From Thereva unica (Eukaryota; Arthropoda; Insecta; Diptera; Therevidae), in contig OX465281.1 in assembly GCA_949987705.1 (NCBI GenBank), positions 143,578,876 through 143,642,875 of the forward strand: DNA of 64,000 nucleotides. The letters run 5' to 3'. Below the pieces are notes generated by a model that was not told where the DNA came from, searched no databases, and saw only the letters and a list, made by a program, of their open reading frames with translations. Below, piece by piece: positions 44,601 through 51,841 of the stretch (position 1 is the first letter of the stretch; every line of letters begins with the position of its first letter). The position numbers were made by a program, and so were the translations under genes.

Positions 44601-47600
44601 CAATTTAGGAATTTCATTGTTTATAAATGGTAAGTGGACTTGATACTGTCCATTTGGTAGACGTTGGTACGTAGTTTGAAAGATGTCTTGACATAATGCA
44701 TCTTCCATTTTAAGAACTGGGTTCGAAGGAAATTCTTCAGTCTTAAAAAATTGTTGAAGCTGACAGCTGAGATCATCTTCAATTGTAGTCATAAGGGATA
44801 CTGCATGATTATGACGTTCGTTGGTGGTTGGTTCGAGCAAAATCCAACCAAATATTGTATTAATTGCCACTGGGGCGTGCTTGGCTCCCCGTATAATTCC
44901 ATCTTGTAGAATTTGAGTATAAAGATTTACTCCGAGCAAGGCGTCTATTTTTCCGGGTTGCCAAAATGTTGGGTCAGCTAGATTTAGGCCGACTAAGTGT
45001 TGAGCGTGTTCCTTAGACATTCGTTGCTGTGGTAGAGGGTCGCTAATTCTTTTTAGAATTAGAAAAGTTTCCTCCACGATCGGTCCATTCAATTGACTGG
45101 ATTGTAGTTGTAGAGTTATTTGTTTCCCAGAGTTTCCTGCCGTGCAGGTGCCGATGCCTATGATAGTAGTGGAAGCAGGAGAACATGTTGCACCCAGTCT
45201 CTTGCAGGCTTCCTCTGTCAAGAATGATGACTGAGATCCTGGATCAATGACACATCGTAGGGTGTGTGGTTGGCCATGTTTATCTCGTGCAGTGATTAAA
45301 GCTGTTGCTAGTAAAGCTCGTAAGTTTTGCCTTGTGATGAAGGCTTGAGTAATTTCAAGCTGAGCAGCGCTGTGGCTATTGGTTTCTGGATTGGATTCGG
45401 CTGGACATGTGTTAGAATCCTTTGACTGGTAATTGGATTTGTTATGTGGCGTTGAGTTTTCCTTAGTAATATGTAAAGAGGTATGGTGACGTTGATTGCA
45501 CGTGAAGCAATTGTGTTTGCTAGTGCATTCAGGTTGAGCATGGTGACTGGATAAACAATTGAGACATCGTCCTGCTGATGAGATAGCCTTACGTTTGGCT
45601 TCCGACGACATTCGCTTATATTTTGAGCATTTTAAGACATAGTGTTTTCCTCCACAAGCAGGACATCTTCCTTTCCTTGTACTGTGATACGCGACTATTT
45701 TTTCCCTTGGTTGAGGTTTGGGTTTCACTGATACACTTCTGGGGCCTAGAACGTCAGCAATCGAGTCGAGTACCTTCAAGCGAGTATTCAAAAAATCTTT
45801 AAACTCTTCAAAGGTGGGTAAGTCATCGCTGGATCCTTGGTCTTCTTCCCAAAGCTTAAGTGTGTAATACGGAAGCTTCTGTACCAATATGTAAATTAAT
45901 AACGCGTCCCATGAGCTGGTGTCCACATTCAAACTCTTCAATTGCTGTAAGCATTCTTCAGATGTGTCTATTAATGATTTTATTCCCTTATTGGTCTCTG
46001 TAGCTAACTTTTGTTGATTGACTAGCAGTTTAAGTTGATGGTTAACCAAAATGCGAGTGTTCTGGTAACGTTTCCTCAATTTGTCCCATGCTGGTTGATA
46101 GTCCGCATCTGTTATAGGAGTGTGACGTAACACTCTTTCCGCTTCGCCTATTAAACAAGACTTTAGATGATGCAATTTTTGTACCGGAGATAATTTTGTG
46201 TTATTATGCACGAGCGACGTGAACATGTCTGAGAACGATCTCCACATGTCGTAATCTCCATTAAATTTAGGAAGAGAAATCCTTGGAAGGGTTGTATCTT
46301 GATGGACGATGATGGATGTAGCTGATTCGTTGGCACTGGGATTGATGACTGTTGCCTCTGCTTTGAGTTTACGAAGACCTTCATATAAATCGCTCAAATA
46401 ATCTGAATATTTGGCTTCCGTGTTGCAAAAATGATCTTCCTTAACGTATGGATGGCCAGCGGTTGCAGAATCTGCACTTAAAGCTTGCATTATCTCTACA
46501 TCTAAAACGCTATATTGTTCCCATAACCTTTTTAATTCCACCATTCGAGATTCAAAAAAACCTTGAGTACGTTTGACTATAGCAGTTTTCTTTGAATTCT
46601 CGATATATTTTTCGATGCGATTCCGAAGGATGAGCTCCTGATCAAATAATTGCTTGTTGGTAGACATTGTAAATAACCGTAATTTAAATGAAGCGTTAAC
46701 CTAACTGTGTGTTTTTTTTTTAATTGCAGTAACCAACGGTATACTTGTTGGGAAGGAACGGTAAACGGGTTCTGTACTGTTTCCTGGATGGAACCACCAA
46801 AATGTTTACGCAGCGACGTAATTGTACCTTTGGTGGAAAGTGTAGCGGTGTATCCAATTCGACGCACAGAACCTTGGTTATACCAATTCTATTATTTTTC
46901 ACTCAATTCAAATTTAATAAAAACACACACAATAACACTCCAATAAAAATTTGTTTTATTTTTATTCCTTATTTACAGATGTCCCATAAAATTCAATTTT
47001 TTTTTTAAATTTCAATTTACTCAACTTCTTATTTTTAATTTCAAAAAAAACTTAACACGATTTTTATTTGGACATAAACTTAACTTGAAACTTAATCAAA
47101 AATTCAATTTGCAAACATAGTATATATTTTCATACAAGCCTTAACGGATCTTAAAAGAATTCACTTCACAAATTTATATATATATAATTCCCACGACGAA
47201 CACTAATCTTAATGTATCTTAACCATTATTCCAATTTGCAAACTCGATATGTATTTCCCACGTTGAATATGAATCTTAAGGGATCTTAATGCAATTTTAA
47301 TTCACAGATCGAAATATATGTCCCACGTTGAGTGCGAGCTTTAATTCCTAAATGCCACCACCATACATTAAATAACATGAAGGAAAGACCCTTGCCCTGC
47401 ATGCATGCATTTCTAGGAAAAAATGACTTGAAGCATTACTTTTTCCTGATACATGTACGCTGTTATAATATTTCCAAACCAATGGTTTTAGGGCCGCTAA
47501 TGTCGCGCTTAAATAGGGTGGCCGTGTCGATATGGTAGAAACTGCTATAATTTTCGGGTTTCGTTATCGATTTTGCAGAATTATTATCGACCAACTTATA

Positions 47601-50600
47601 TTTTTTGTCTCCCTTTGTTGTTGCCATCTCTCTTCCTCTTATTGGTTAAATTGTCGTTTTTTAATTTCCCTATTTTAGCCCTTTTCGCGATAATTACGCG
47701 AACACCTGGCATTGCTGTCGAAAAAAGCTTTTTAGCGCCAGCTGACAATGGCATCAGAACATGGATGCCAGTATTCATTTTCTAGTTTTCGCGATCGCGG
47801 TCGTTGGCCCTTTTTAAGGGAATTCGCGCGTGTGAAGTATTATGCAGGTAAAAAAAAGGGATAAACTGTACTCAGGTATGTATCCTTTGTGTATTTCGCA
47901 TGTTTTAGTTGTCCTACTGACCCTTTTTTGTGCGAAATTTGAACAAATATATTTGCCGGTAAGAACTGTCAAATTCCGATTGTTTGTTCATTTTTCTTTC
48001 TGATTACTTAATTTCTTTAAAAAAGTGATATAAATTCATTTATTTGTTTTGTTTGTAATATATTAATTCAACAATTTCTTATCTTAACATAAAATTCATT
48101 TGGATATTTTAATTCTTAATTTTTAGTATTGTTGTTGTTGTTGTACATGTTTTGTTTACATTCTAAGGCTTATACTATGGCTCTAAATTTATAATTCATA
48201 TTTCATTTTAGGTCTTTGAATTAGACGCGATGAAGGAGGAAGACGTCCAGGATGGAGTTTATTTCAATGGTATTGCTTTAAATTCATTGTTTTGGAAATT
48301 TTTTAATTATATCTTTTAGCTTATAACGCCTGTGCTAGACAATTACCCCCTTAGCCACAAGCCCGGAAAGCATGACCAAGGAGCCAATACCATACATAAG
48401 AAATGAAAAGAAAATCCGGAACTCCTACGCCGGCCACACGGAGTTATCTAGCTCGCCGGAGGGGTCGTGGGGTGTGTGGCCGGGGCTTACCGCGGTTGGT
48501 TCACCACTTACCTGTGTCTGTGCAACTTTGACTTCCGTCCATCATTCTCCGGTCATCGCCTGAGCCGCGTCAAACCTTGAAAAGGAATGACCCCCCCCTC
48601 AACCATTCCACAAGTAAAATTTTAACGCCTGGACATTCTATTATTTATAACCATTTAATCATCAAAACAACAATTACAAAGAATAACCATCAACCACGAC
48701 AATAATTATAATTCCTTGTCCACTATTAAAATTAAATGATCAAATTCAACGAAATTAATGTTTCATTATTTTAGGTACATATGTATGAAGCTCAAGTTAA
48801 AACGAAAAACGCGCAGTAATGGCCAATACTCCTCGTTTTGTACAAATGGTATTACAAATGACCGTATAAACTAACGGAAGAACAAATTATCGGCACCAAC
48901 ACAAGGATTAACTAACACAAGAATGAAACAAAATTGATCTAACAAGGAGCAAAATACTGTCCTAAATACTTTTAAATAGGATAAACCTTAATACTAACTA
49001 CATGTAAAATTATGAGTTATTGATATGTAAACTCATGAACAAAATTGTAGTTGGTATATTTTTGTGTGTGTGCGTCGTATATTTCGTTGTAATTTAGTGT
49101 ATAGTTGTGGTTGGAGTTAAATATAATGAATAAAATAAAAAAATAATTATAATTGTGAAAGTCCACAAGGAAATGTAGATAAGATAAAATTAAATATAGT
49201 GAATATAATAACAAAGTATATATTTAAAAATCTGTATTCTCTTATTTGTTTTGTTTTTCTTTTCTTTTAGATATTGTTATGTTGTTCTTCGTTTAACTTA
49301 GAAAAACATTGTCTGGGATTTCATGACTAACTTATGACGTTTCCCAGCGGTTAATGCACTCCATCAAAAACCTTCGCGCTCAATCACCACACTGCAATGT
49401 GACTGGTTTAGGAACAAGGAACAAAAAAAAATGTTCGCATCCAGAAAGGCAAGACAATTTGCCCGATTTCTTGTATTTTATTTACGTCTTCAAAGGATGG
49501 TTTGGTAACTGATTTCTTCAATACTTTGCCGATTAACCTGTATAATCTGTAAGCTTGTCAATTCCTTTTAACATAATGAATCAACCACATGAAATTCACA
49601 AGCGTAGGAGAACACTTCGCTGCCAAGACGGCCATATTCCTTTTCCCATCATAAATAACAATGAATATAAAAATACCTTATTATCCCTGCTCTTTTTGTG
49701 CGGTTAAGGATTTCCAGATATCCTGCAGGAACTTACAACCAGGTGCCAACTTATTCTTCTTTATGGATTCACCAGCTTGTCTTCATCTCTGGACCCCAGC
49801 AATCAACAGCAATTTGAATTGACTGAGAGCCTTTTCGAATAAAATGTTCTTTCTTCCCTTGTTGTGTTTATATATTTTTAAGGATTTCACGATGGAACTA
49901 AAAGTATTCAACACGCTCCTAATGCATTGAATGATGAATGCCGTATTTGGACCAGACGCACAATTTTCTTCTCCAGATTTTCATTAATCGAACAATCGAG
50001 ACCTTTCCTGTCCTTGACTATTCCTCCCGTTTCGTATCATTGATAAAAAATGACCATACAGGCATAAATATTTTTAAAATTTTTCCAATTTTATATTTTT
50101 TTCGAAACAGAAACTTTTTTTTTCCGTTCAATTATCCATACGTCCAAATTCCCAACTCTATTTTTTTTTCTCCGCCTACCTTTTTGTTCCCAACCAACTA
50201 CTCGATTTTCTTCTACACCGTAGTTTTTAGTCAAGTAGATATTTAGGCAAAACTGACCGTTACAACAGTAGAATTTTTTTTAAATCTGTACATTGAACAC
50301 TAAGATTTACAGTAATATTGATCTTATAGAGACACTAAAACAATTTTTCTTTATAACTCTGACTAATTTGAAACTTTAAAATTAATTAATCAAATTTGTA
50401 TTACAGATAACTCTGTATGGAATTTCAATAAGAAGCGAATCAAAAGTCACGGCAGCTATAAAAAATACCATGAAATTAACCTTGGAGAAAGCAGTTGAAC
50501 TAGAATATTCTGGAACAGGCCGTACTGTCAATGGAGAGGGAAAAAAAGATTTTAGTATAACAAACCCCTACAAATGCTTGGAAGGTGAGTGTATACAATA

Positions 50601-50818
50601 AATATTTAAAGTAAAAAAAATTCGAAAACTAAAAAATAAAGTTATACATGAACATGACCTACTAGTTTCTAATTACACATAAGGATTTCAAAATTATATA
50701 ATGTATGAAACCAATTTTTTTTCCAGGGGCACTTTCTGCACACTTTGAGTCTTCAAGTGAATTAAAAAATTTACCAGGAAGAAGTCGGTCGTTGGTTATC
50801 TGGCGCTGGGGGTCGTGA
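29697..50818 (+). CDS. Spliced DUF4806-type protein, 367 aa, partner gene of the transposon
   Basis: Seven exons: 29697-29943, 30012-30182, 30325-30387, 30596-30679, 30757-31025, 50407-50584 and 50727-50818. They join in phase and give 367 residues plus TGA. All introns have AG acceptors; five donors are GT and intron 4 has GC (30680). The N-terminus (YAIVEFI, DVVPSSWV, CYFP, WLIELKPPEETWNDF, then ARRRL-like) and the C-terminal LPTKTLQDFEKFDEKL, ALITLYGI and ELEYSGTGR match proteins with a DUF4806 domain. A coiled coil is likely around residues 190-230. AATAAA lies at 50879. Intron 5 holds the Gypsy element; without it the intron is about 211 bp. A DNA-binding or accessory transposition role is inference. 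Confidence 0.8.
31099..33077 (-). repeat. Gypsy 3' LTR
   Basis: 1979 bp, bounded by TGTAACAGC (plus strand) and CCGTTACA. It matches 39189-39243 plus 48347-50264. No coding is assigned; small open frames here are not genes. Confidence 0.92.
33163..33231 (-). repeat. tRNA-Lys-derived sequence inside the Gypsy 3' region
   Basis: The minus strand (the element's sense strand) reads GCCCGGCTAGCTCA, then TAGAGCATGAGACT, a CCTAG loop, TCTCAGG, and ends ATTGGCGCCA. This aligns along its whole length with eukaryotic tRNA-Lys(CUU), with about seven bases deleted (four in the D loop) and the anticodon position reading CCT. The final CCA, which nuclear tRNA genes do not encode, is present. The element's own primer site (39173-39184) is complementary to the tRNA-Lys 3' end. 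Confidence 0.8.
33232..33558 (-). other. Gypsy 3' untranslated region between pol and the tRNA-Lys-like segment
   Basis: About 330 bp after the pol stop with no recognised protein. The bases adjoining the 3' LTR (33078-33162) do not form a convincing polypurine tract on the element's strand. Confidence 0.5.
33559..36954 (-). CDS. pol: Gypsy Pol: protease, reverse transcriptase, RNase H, integrase
   Basis: 1131 uninterrupted residues. In order: aspartic protease (LLDSGATVSCLG, about residue 148), RT (LDSRKVN, SLDLKDAFWQI, PFGLCNAPQ, catalytic FVYLDDLLIVS, about 300-480), RNase H (YIQCDASRTGVG and TITELECYA, about 570-690), zinc-binding integrase head (SHGG to CDVCK) and DDE core (YVDFLGP, FSDKGRQF, NASERVNRS). 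It overlaps gag by 106 bases in the -1 frame, so a ribosomal frameshift is expected. One RNase H acidic position reads TVHASL instead of the usual TDHASL (codon 34978-34980), which probably cripples that activity. No chromodomain is seen. Confidence 0.95.
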   Translation of the reverse strand: MLQVWQARSRDPSVPHLPGKPEPGCETVRESAPELSSPVFPTHSSYTPAMTTISGFTSTDALPVFPSEEVKLSFLSRWKRYISARSRIFSEPPYVDSLTSKRTPPQIRVRAKEKRLCLQKIVSAFISDSSDPRLFTKVLVANEEVVGLLDSGATVSCLGRDAEAFLANHPEVTVYTLHSVVHTADGAPQRLCGYIRVPISFGGRTRDITIYVVPSLSQRLYLGMDFWNLFGLAPQIVGEINAPSVSAKMHDLTSTQCERLERVKARFPSFDVFGLGKTNLEEHIIDTGDSVPIKQRHYPVSPAVQQLMYGELDRMLSLGVIQPSNSPWNSPVVLVRKPGKVRLCLDSRKVNSVTVKDAYPLPHIDGLLGRLQDTKFITSLDLKDAFWQIPLEMKSRERTAFTVPGRPLYQFTVMPFGLCNAPQRMCRLMDKAIPGHLRENVFVYLDDLLIVSPDFDSHLKLLDEVASCLRRAGLTINLSKSKFCVTEVKYLGFIIGDGTLKTDPNKVTAIMDFPTPKSHKQTRRFLGMTGWYQRFIPNYASVASPITDCLKSKSFSWTDEAQQSFETLKKLMTEAPLLVTPDFSKPFYIQCDASRTGVGSVLFQKDMDGGEHPIAYMSKKLNGAQRNYTITELECYAAVLSIKKFRAYVEGQTFTVITVHASLKLLMGQKELNGRLARWSLKLQGFDFTIEHRKGTHNVVPDALSRMDCVDELSLCFDVDLNAPSFKSPEYLRLGDSLRQASPQLPDLRVEDGYVFKRTSPRTGNPIADDLTWKLWIPMELTASLIESSHSPPQASHGGVGKTLARLRCKYFWPGMAKQVREFIGKCDVCKTTKAPSSVLRPPMGNPMDASRPFQFLYVDFLGPYPRSKKGHTAVFVVLDAFTKFVFLHPVSAETTAVSVKFLEQTIFHTFGVPETVFSDKGRQFTSKEFAKLLTDYDVHHVRTAVYSPHPNASERVNRSILTAIRAYLKEDHREWDRHLSSIECALRSTHHEAIGMSPYQALFGSHMILHGSAYPVLKKLNVLQEGDIAFLPLTDKMQTLRERIAVNLAAAHIRHKTQYNLRCRVGSFRPGDEVYRRTFWVSNRAGRFSAKLAPRFLKARIRKKIGTSLYELEDLAGKSIGVYHAKDLRR
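36849..37958 (-). CDS. gag: Gypsy Gag
   Basis: 369 residues. A proline-rich N-terminus is followed by a Gag domain (FSGEDKLLSAEEFLFRVE, ATDWYWSQFRRQF, FISYFRTRE) typical of retrotransposon Gag, and a C-terminal nucleocapsid. The first zinc knuckle CWNCQQPGHPFMDC is standard CX2CX4HX4C. The second, CYKCGKPGVVTPVC, has Val where His is expected. A third, incomplete Cys pair (CPTC) follows. The start ATG at 37956-37958 begins MELRSGRTAG and is preceded by the 1.2-kb leader. Gag forms the particle and binds element RNA. Confidence 0.92.
   Translation of the reverse strand: MELRSGRTAGTTSGGGNLPNGTEAGQGDSPTFPNPTPSLEEQVAQLRQVLDTLRMQQRPAEVPMNPGVPRDQQSTPESSPPAVGRLDFLPGTQHRKSPVTFWNLKFSGEDKLLSAEEFLFRVELKARDDGVELSEVCRHFSSMLSGRATDWYWSQFRRQFVDPDWATIKRQFISYFRTRESDEELILHMMDTKQHTLSFDDFSAQLLSLHNRMNKPMSEHGLIGIVIRNLNYTLGSAIIGQNFASMQQLRETCVRVERWQKLKRVERRPDRQLHEVEYPSTYPPEHLHPDLPAPEVDEMTASRQNQTNPRPLRCWNCQQPGHPFMDCPSETRGLFCYKCGKPGVVTPVCPTCQGNRSRGVRQYGSPRPS
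37959..39172 (-). promoter_or_regulatory. Gypsy leader with two related stem-loops
   Basis: 1.2-kb untranslated leader between primer site and gag. CAGGCGTTAACACGCCTG (38648-38665) and CAGGCGGTATCACGCCTG (38754-38771) are hairpins of 7 and 6 bp, 106 bases apart, both preceded by GCAGTGG. Such leaders often carry packaging or dimer signals; that role is inferred. Confidence 0.5.
39173..39184 (-). other. Gypsy primer-binding site, tRNA-Lys
   Basis: On the minus strand TGGCGCCCAACG starts four bases after the 5' LTR. Its twelve bases are complementary to the 3' end of tRNA-Lys(CUU), including CCA. Confidence 0.8.
39244..40781 (-). repeat. BEL/Pao 3' LTR
   Basis: Plus-strand ends TGTTTACGC and GCTAGACA. 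Differences from the other LTR that I saw: G/A near 39748, one A in an A run near 40292, a 4-base TTTC absence near 40436, T/C near 40508, and 4 extra bases near 40747. Confidence 0.95.
40761..41372 (-). CDS. Second ORF of the BEL/Pao element, 203 aa, function unknown
   Basis: Lies 96 bases downstream of the Gag-Pol stop, on the same strand, and ends 21 bases inside the 3' LTR. The N-terminal third is acidic (MDYDEDVLILSERIF, DEPDPEFYADP). The middle is Ser/Thr-rich. The C-terminal part (EVLKRINFEAIAKTKTREK, RYQVRLKLKADGSLKFFHY) is basic and looks folded. There is no signal peptide, membrane segment or glycosylation pattern, so it is not envelope-like even though it occupies that position. 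I do not recognise the family. Expression would need a spliced or internal message. Its preservation beside an intact gag-pol suggests it is real. Confidence 0.65.
   Translation of the reverse strand: MDYDEDVLILSERIFFSMTDEPDPEFYADPVSKGFHESSPGGGSCTVTTTNERANQHQASRSSATFRDHPTKHLKGTTVHTKATLAEPATINGAKEHSLLLLRPTTTVKELQMRIDNTHQRFITREGVDIFLTREVLKRINFEAIAKTKTREKTLNLPDRYQVRLKLKADGSLKFFHYHKRGVVRKLLNKDVQREGECLAQAL
40782..40792 (-). other. BEL/Pao polypurine tract
   Basis: On the minus strand GGGAGGGAGAA directly precedes the 3' LTR start TGTCTAGC, as required for a plus-strand primer. Confidence 0.8.
41469..46667 (-). CDS. gag-pol: BEL/Pao Gag-Pol polyprotein, 1732 aa, intact
   Basis: A single open frame. 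In order: DUF1759-type Gag (LPKFNGDYDMWRSF, about 130-290); cysteine/histidine knuckles (CPACGGKHYVLKC, CLNCLSSHHAQPEC, about 335-400); a DUF1758-type aspartic protease with DPGSQSSFL, where many relatives have DSGSQ; RT (LRVVFDASCKS, ITADIEKMYRMI, catalytic FYVDDLLTGADD, about 760-890); Pao-type RNase H (GFCDASTKAYAAVLY, FAWTDSTIVLQW); integrase with an HHCC zinc finger (CITCVRFRK) and DDE core (GIDYAGP, YSDCGSNF, HFGGTWEAGV); and DUF5641 at the C-terminus. No stops or frameshifts. It starts at ATG 46665-46667, about 115 bases after the primer site. Confidence 0.96.
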   Translation of the reverse strand: MSTNKQLFDQELILRNRIEKYIENSKKTAIVKRTQGFFESRMVELKRLWEQYSVLDVEIMQALSADSATAGHPYVKEDHFCNTEAKYSDYLSDLYEGLRKLKAEATVINPSANESATSIIVHQDTTLPRISLPKFNGDYDMWRSFSDMFTSLVHNNTKLSPVQKLHHLKSCLIGEAERVLRHTPITDADYQPAWDKLRKRYQNTRILVNHQLKLLVNQQKLATETNKGIKSLIDTSEECLQQLKSLNVDTSSWDALLIYILVQKLPYYTLKLWEEDQGSSDDLPTFEEFKDFLNTRLKVLDSIADVLGPRSVSVKPKPQPREKIVAYHSTRKGRCPACGGKHYVLKCSKYKRMSSEAKRKAISSAGRCLNCLSSHHAQPECTSKHNCFTCNQRHHTSLHITKENSTPHNKSNYQSKDSNTCPAESNPETNSHSAAQLEITQAFITRQNLRALLATALITARDKHGQPHTLRCVIDPGSQSSFLTEEACKRLGATCSPASTTIIGIGTCTAGNSGKQITLQLQSSQLNGPIVEETFLILKRISDPLPQQRMSKEHAQHLVGLNLADPTFWQPGKIDALLGVNLYTQILQDGIIRGAKHAPVAINTIFGWILLEPTTNERHNHAVSLMTTIEDDLSCQLQQFFKTEEFPSNPVLKMEDALCQDIFQTTYQRLPNGQYQVHLPFINNEIPKLGESRPQALTRFISLQKQFRKKPDLARDYTKCLDEYLQLGHMEMIAPGVTNKPHYYIPHHAVFKESTTTKLRVVFDASCKSTNGKSLNDYLLKGPILQPKLFATLMNWRRYKVAITADIEKMYRMILIHPNQRAFQRIIWKHPITHETQDYQLKTVTFGTSAAPYLAIRTLQQLAEDERNNWPLASTATLKSFYVDDLLTGADDVASAKNLQRELIEMMKTGGFNLRKWASNDLELLSHLPSEYCEIKESFSIGEMEAIKTLGIQWHPAEDIFTFKISLKSKQSALTKRAMLSEIASLYDPLGWIAPIIIVAKILMQSLWITGCSWDVTVPTSIKEQWDTFKEDLCNLPRLKIPRWIQYASTAQIQIHGFCDASTKAYAAVLYLRTILEDGSISSMLLTAKTRVAPTKPTTIPRLELNGAVILARLIKTTVEDMELKNASIFAWTDSTIVLQWIREHPSRWKTYVANRVVEIQESLKYDSWQHVPTADNPADLASRGTTADDLLSKNIWWHGPGWLTKGEEHWPKLKKSEEGTELEAKRNTTATLTTAIQDDYLMRYSSFDKLIRITAYLLRFVENCKPSSTNQVGVLSRSELCNAEAIILRLVQRASFPNEYHSLSNGQPLSHKSKLIQLNPFLDDQGLVRLKGRLSHASLAYDNKHPIILPKNHHVVEALINKIHQDTFHGGTSLVLSTSRSKYWILDARRTISSRIHKCITCVRFRKTTCQQRMGDLPEFRVNVTKPFSKVGIDYAGPITVKSSPCRRAKLLKAYVCIFVCMTTRAIHIELVSSLTTDAFIAALKRFIARRGLCTDIYSDCGSNFIGAISTLDKDLRNAIVNSTQEAAQYASTRSINWHLNPPAAPHFGGTWEAGVRSIKGHLRRSLGNMICTFEEYVTLLSQIEAILNSRPLCYISADPSNPEIITPGHFLIGQALNMLPEPDYSNEPSFTHRWKFLQHRTHQFWKKWSRDYLNQLQTRSKWQSEKENLKIGDVVLVTHEHMPPIKWPLGIVEEVFPGADGLVRVAQIKTHTSTFRRPIVKLVRLPIAET
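46782..46799 (-). other. BEL/Pao primer-binding site
   Basis: On the minus strand TGGTGGTTCCATCCAGGA follows the 5' LTR after three bases. The TGG start fits pairing with a tRNA CCA end. I did not identify the tRNA. Confidence 0.7.
46803..48341 (-). repeat. BEL/Pao 5' LTR
   Basis: 1539 bp, nearly identical to 39244-40781. Followed at once by the ATTAC duplication and the rest of the Gypsy LTR. Confidence 0.95.
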
Positions 50819-51841
50819 TGGCGGTCGAAAGGAGCGGGCCAAAAAAAATTAAATTTAAGCTTTTTTCACTCATTAAAAAATAAATATTATTTGAATTTTC
50901 ATTAATACTTTTAATTTTTTAACTTCCCAGTATAGGAAGTTATTGTAGTCGGTCCGAAAATCGAAATCGAAAATTTCAACGTATTTTCATCTTTCAAGGT
51001 CCCAGGAGCATTTTAAGCAAAAAATTGGGAGGAAGTATGTGTGTGTGTGTGTATGTGCGTACGGATGTGGTCATTTTTTCCTGCACGATATCGCGCGAAC
51101 CAAAACTGATATCGAGTTCGTTGAGGTGTCGTTCGAAGCGTATTAACCGAAATATGATCTGAAAAGATTTTCATGAAATTCGGTCCAGTCGTTTTTTTGT
51201 TTAAGCGACGTAAGTGATTTTTGTACCTGCACGATATCGCCCGCACCACGAAAGATATTGACTTACTTGAGGTGCCGTTCGAAGCGTATTAGCGACAATA
51301 TAATCTGAAAAGATTTTTATAATATTCGGTCCAGCGGTTTTTTGGTTTAAATGACTTAAGTGATTTTTGTACCTGCACGATATCGCGCGAACTATAAAAG
51401 ATATCGACTTAGTTGAGGTGTCGTTCGAAGCGTATTAACCGAAATATGATCTGAAAAGATTTTCATAAATTTCGGTCCAGCCGTTTTTTTGTTTAAGCGG
51501 CGTAAGTGATTTTTGTTCCTGCACGATATCGCCCGAACCACGAAAGATATTGACTTACTTGAGGTGCCGTTCGAAGCGTATTAGCGACAATATAATCTGA
51601 AAAGATTTTTATAATATTCGGTCCAGCGGTTTTTGGTTTAAATGACTTAAGTGATTTTTGTACCTGCACGATACCGCGCGAACTAAAAACTATATCGACT
51701 TCATTGAGGTGCCGAAAAACATTAATACATCAATTTTATATACATTTTCGTCATCCTAATCTTGTAAGTGCGCACATTTAGTTTGACATTTTAGCGAAAA
51801 TATTGATAAACAATTGTGACAAATTCTCAGTATTATAGATA

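Larger units (their letters stand above)
39244..48341 (-). mobile_element. BEL/Pao retrotransposon, apparently intact, TSD ATTAC
   Basis: 9098 bp with LTRs of 1538 and 1539 bp and a 5-bp target duplication ATTAC (39239-39243 and 48342-48346) in the Gypsy LTR. It has a primer site, one uninterrupted Gag-Pol frame, a second ORF and a polypurine tract. By eye the LTRs differ by about two substitutions and three small indels, so the insertion is young. This is the best candidate for a currently active element in the window. Confidence 0.96.
31099..50264 (-). mobile_element. Ty3/Gypsy retrotransposon with long LTRs, TSD ACAG, containing a BEL element
   Basis: The element is in minus orientation: 5' LTR 39189-50264 (interrupted), primer site, leader, gag, pol, a tRNA-Lys-like segment and 3' LTR 31099-33077. 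LTR ends are TGTAAC and GTTACA. The 4-bp target duplication ACAG (31095-31098 and 50265-50268) lies within intron 5 of the DUF4806-type gene. Both LTRs are about 1.97-1.98 kb once the BEL insert is removed and look nearly identical, with a C-run length difference (about 15 versus 8), so insertion was fairly recent. Confidence 0.95.
39189..50264 (-). repeat. Gypsy 5' LTR, split by the BEL/Pao element
   Basis: Pieces 39189-39243 and 48347-50264. Joining them at the ATTAC duplication gives a LTR of about 1973 bp that matches 31099-33077. Confidence 0.92.
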
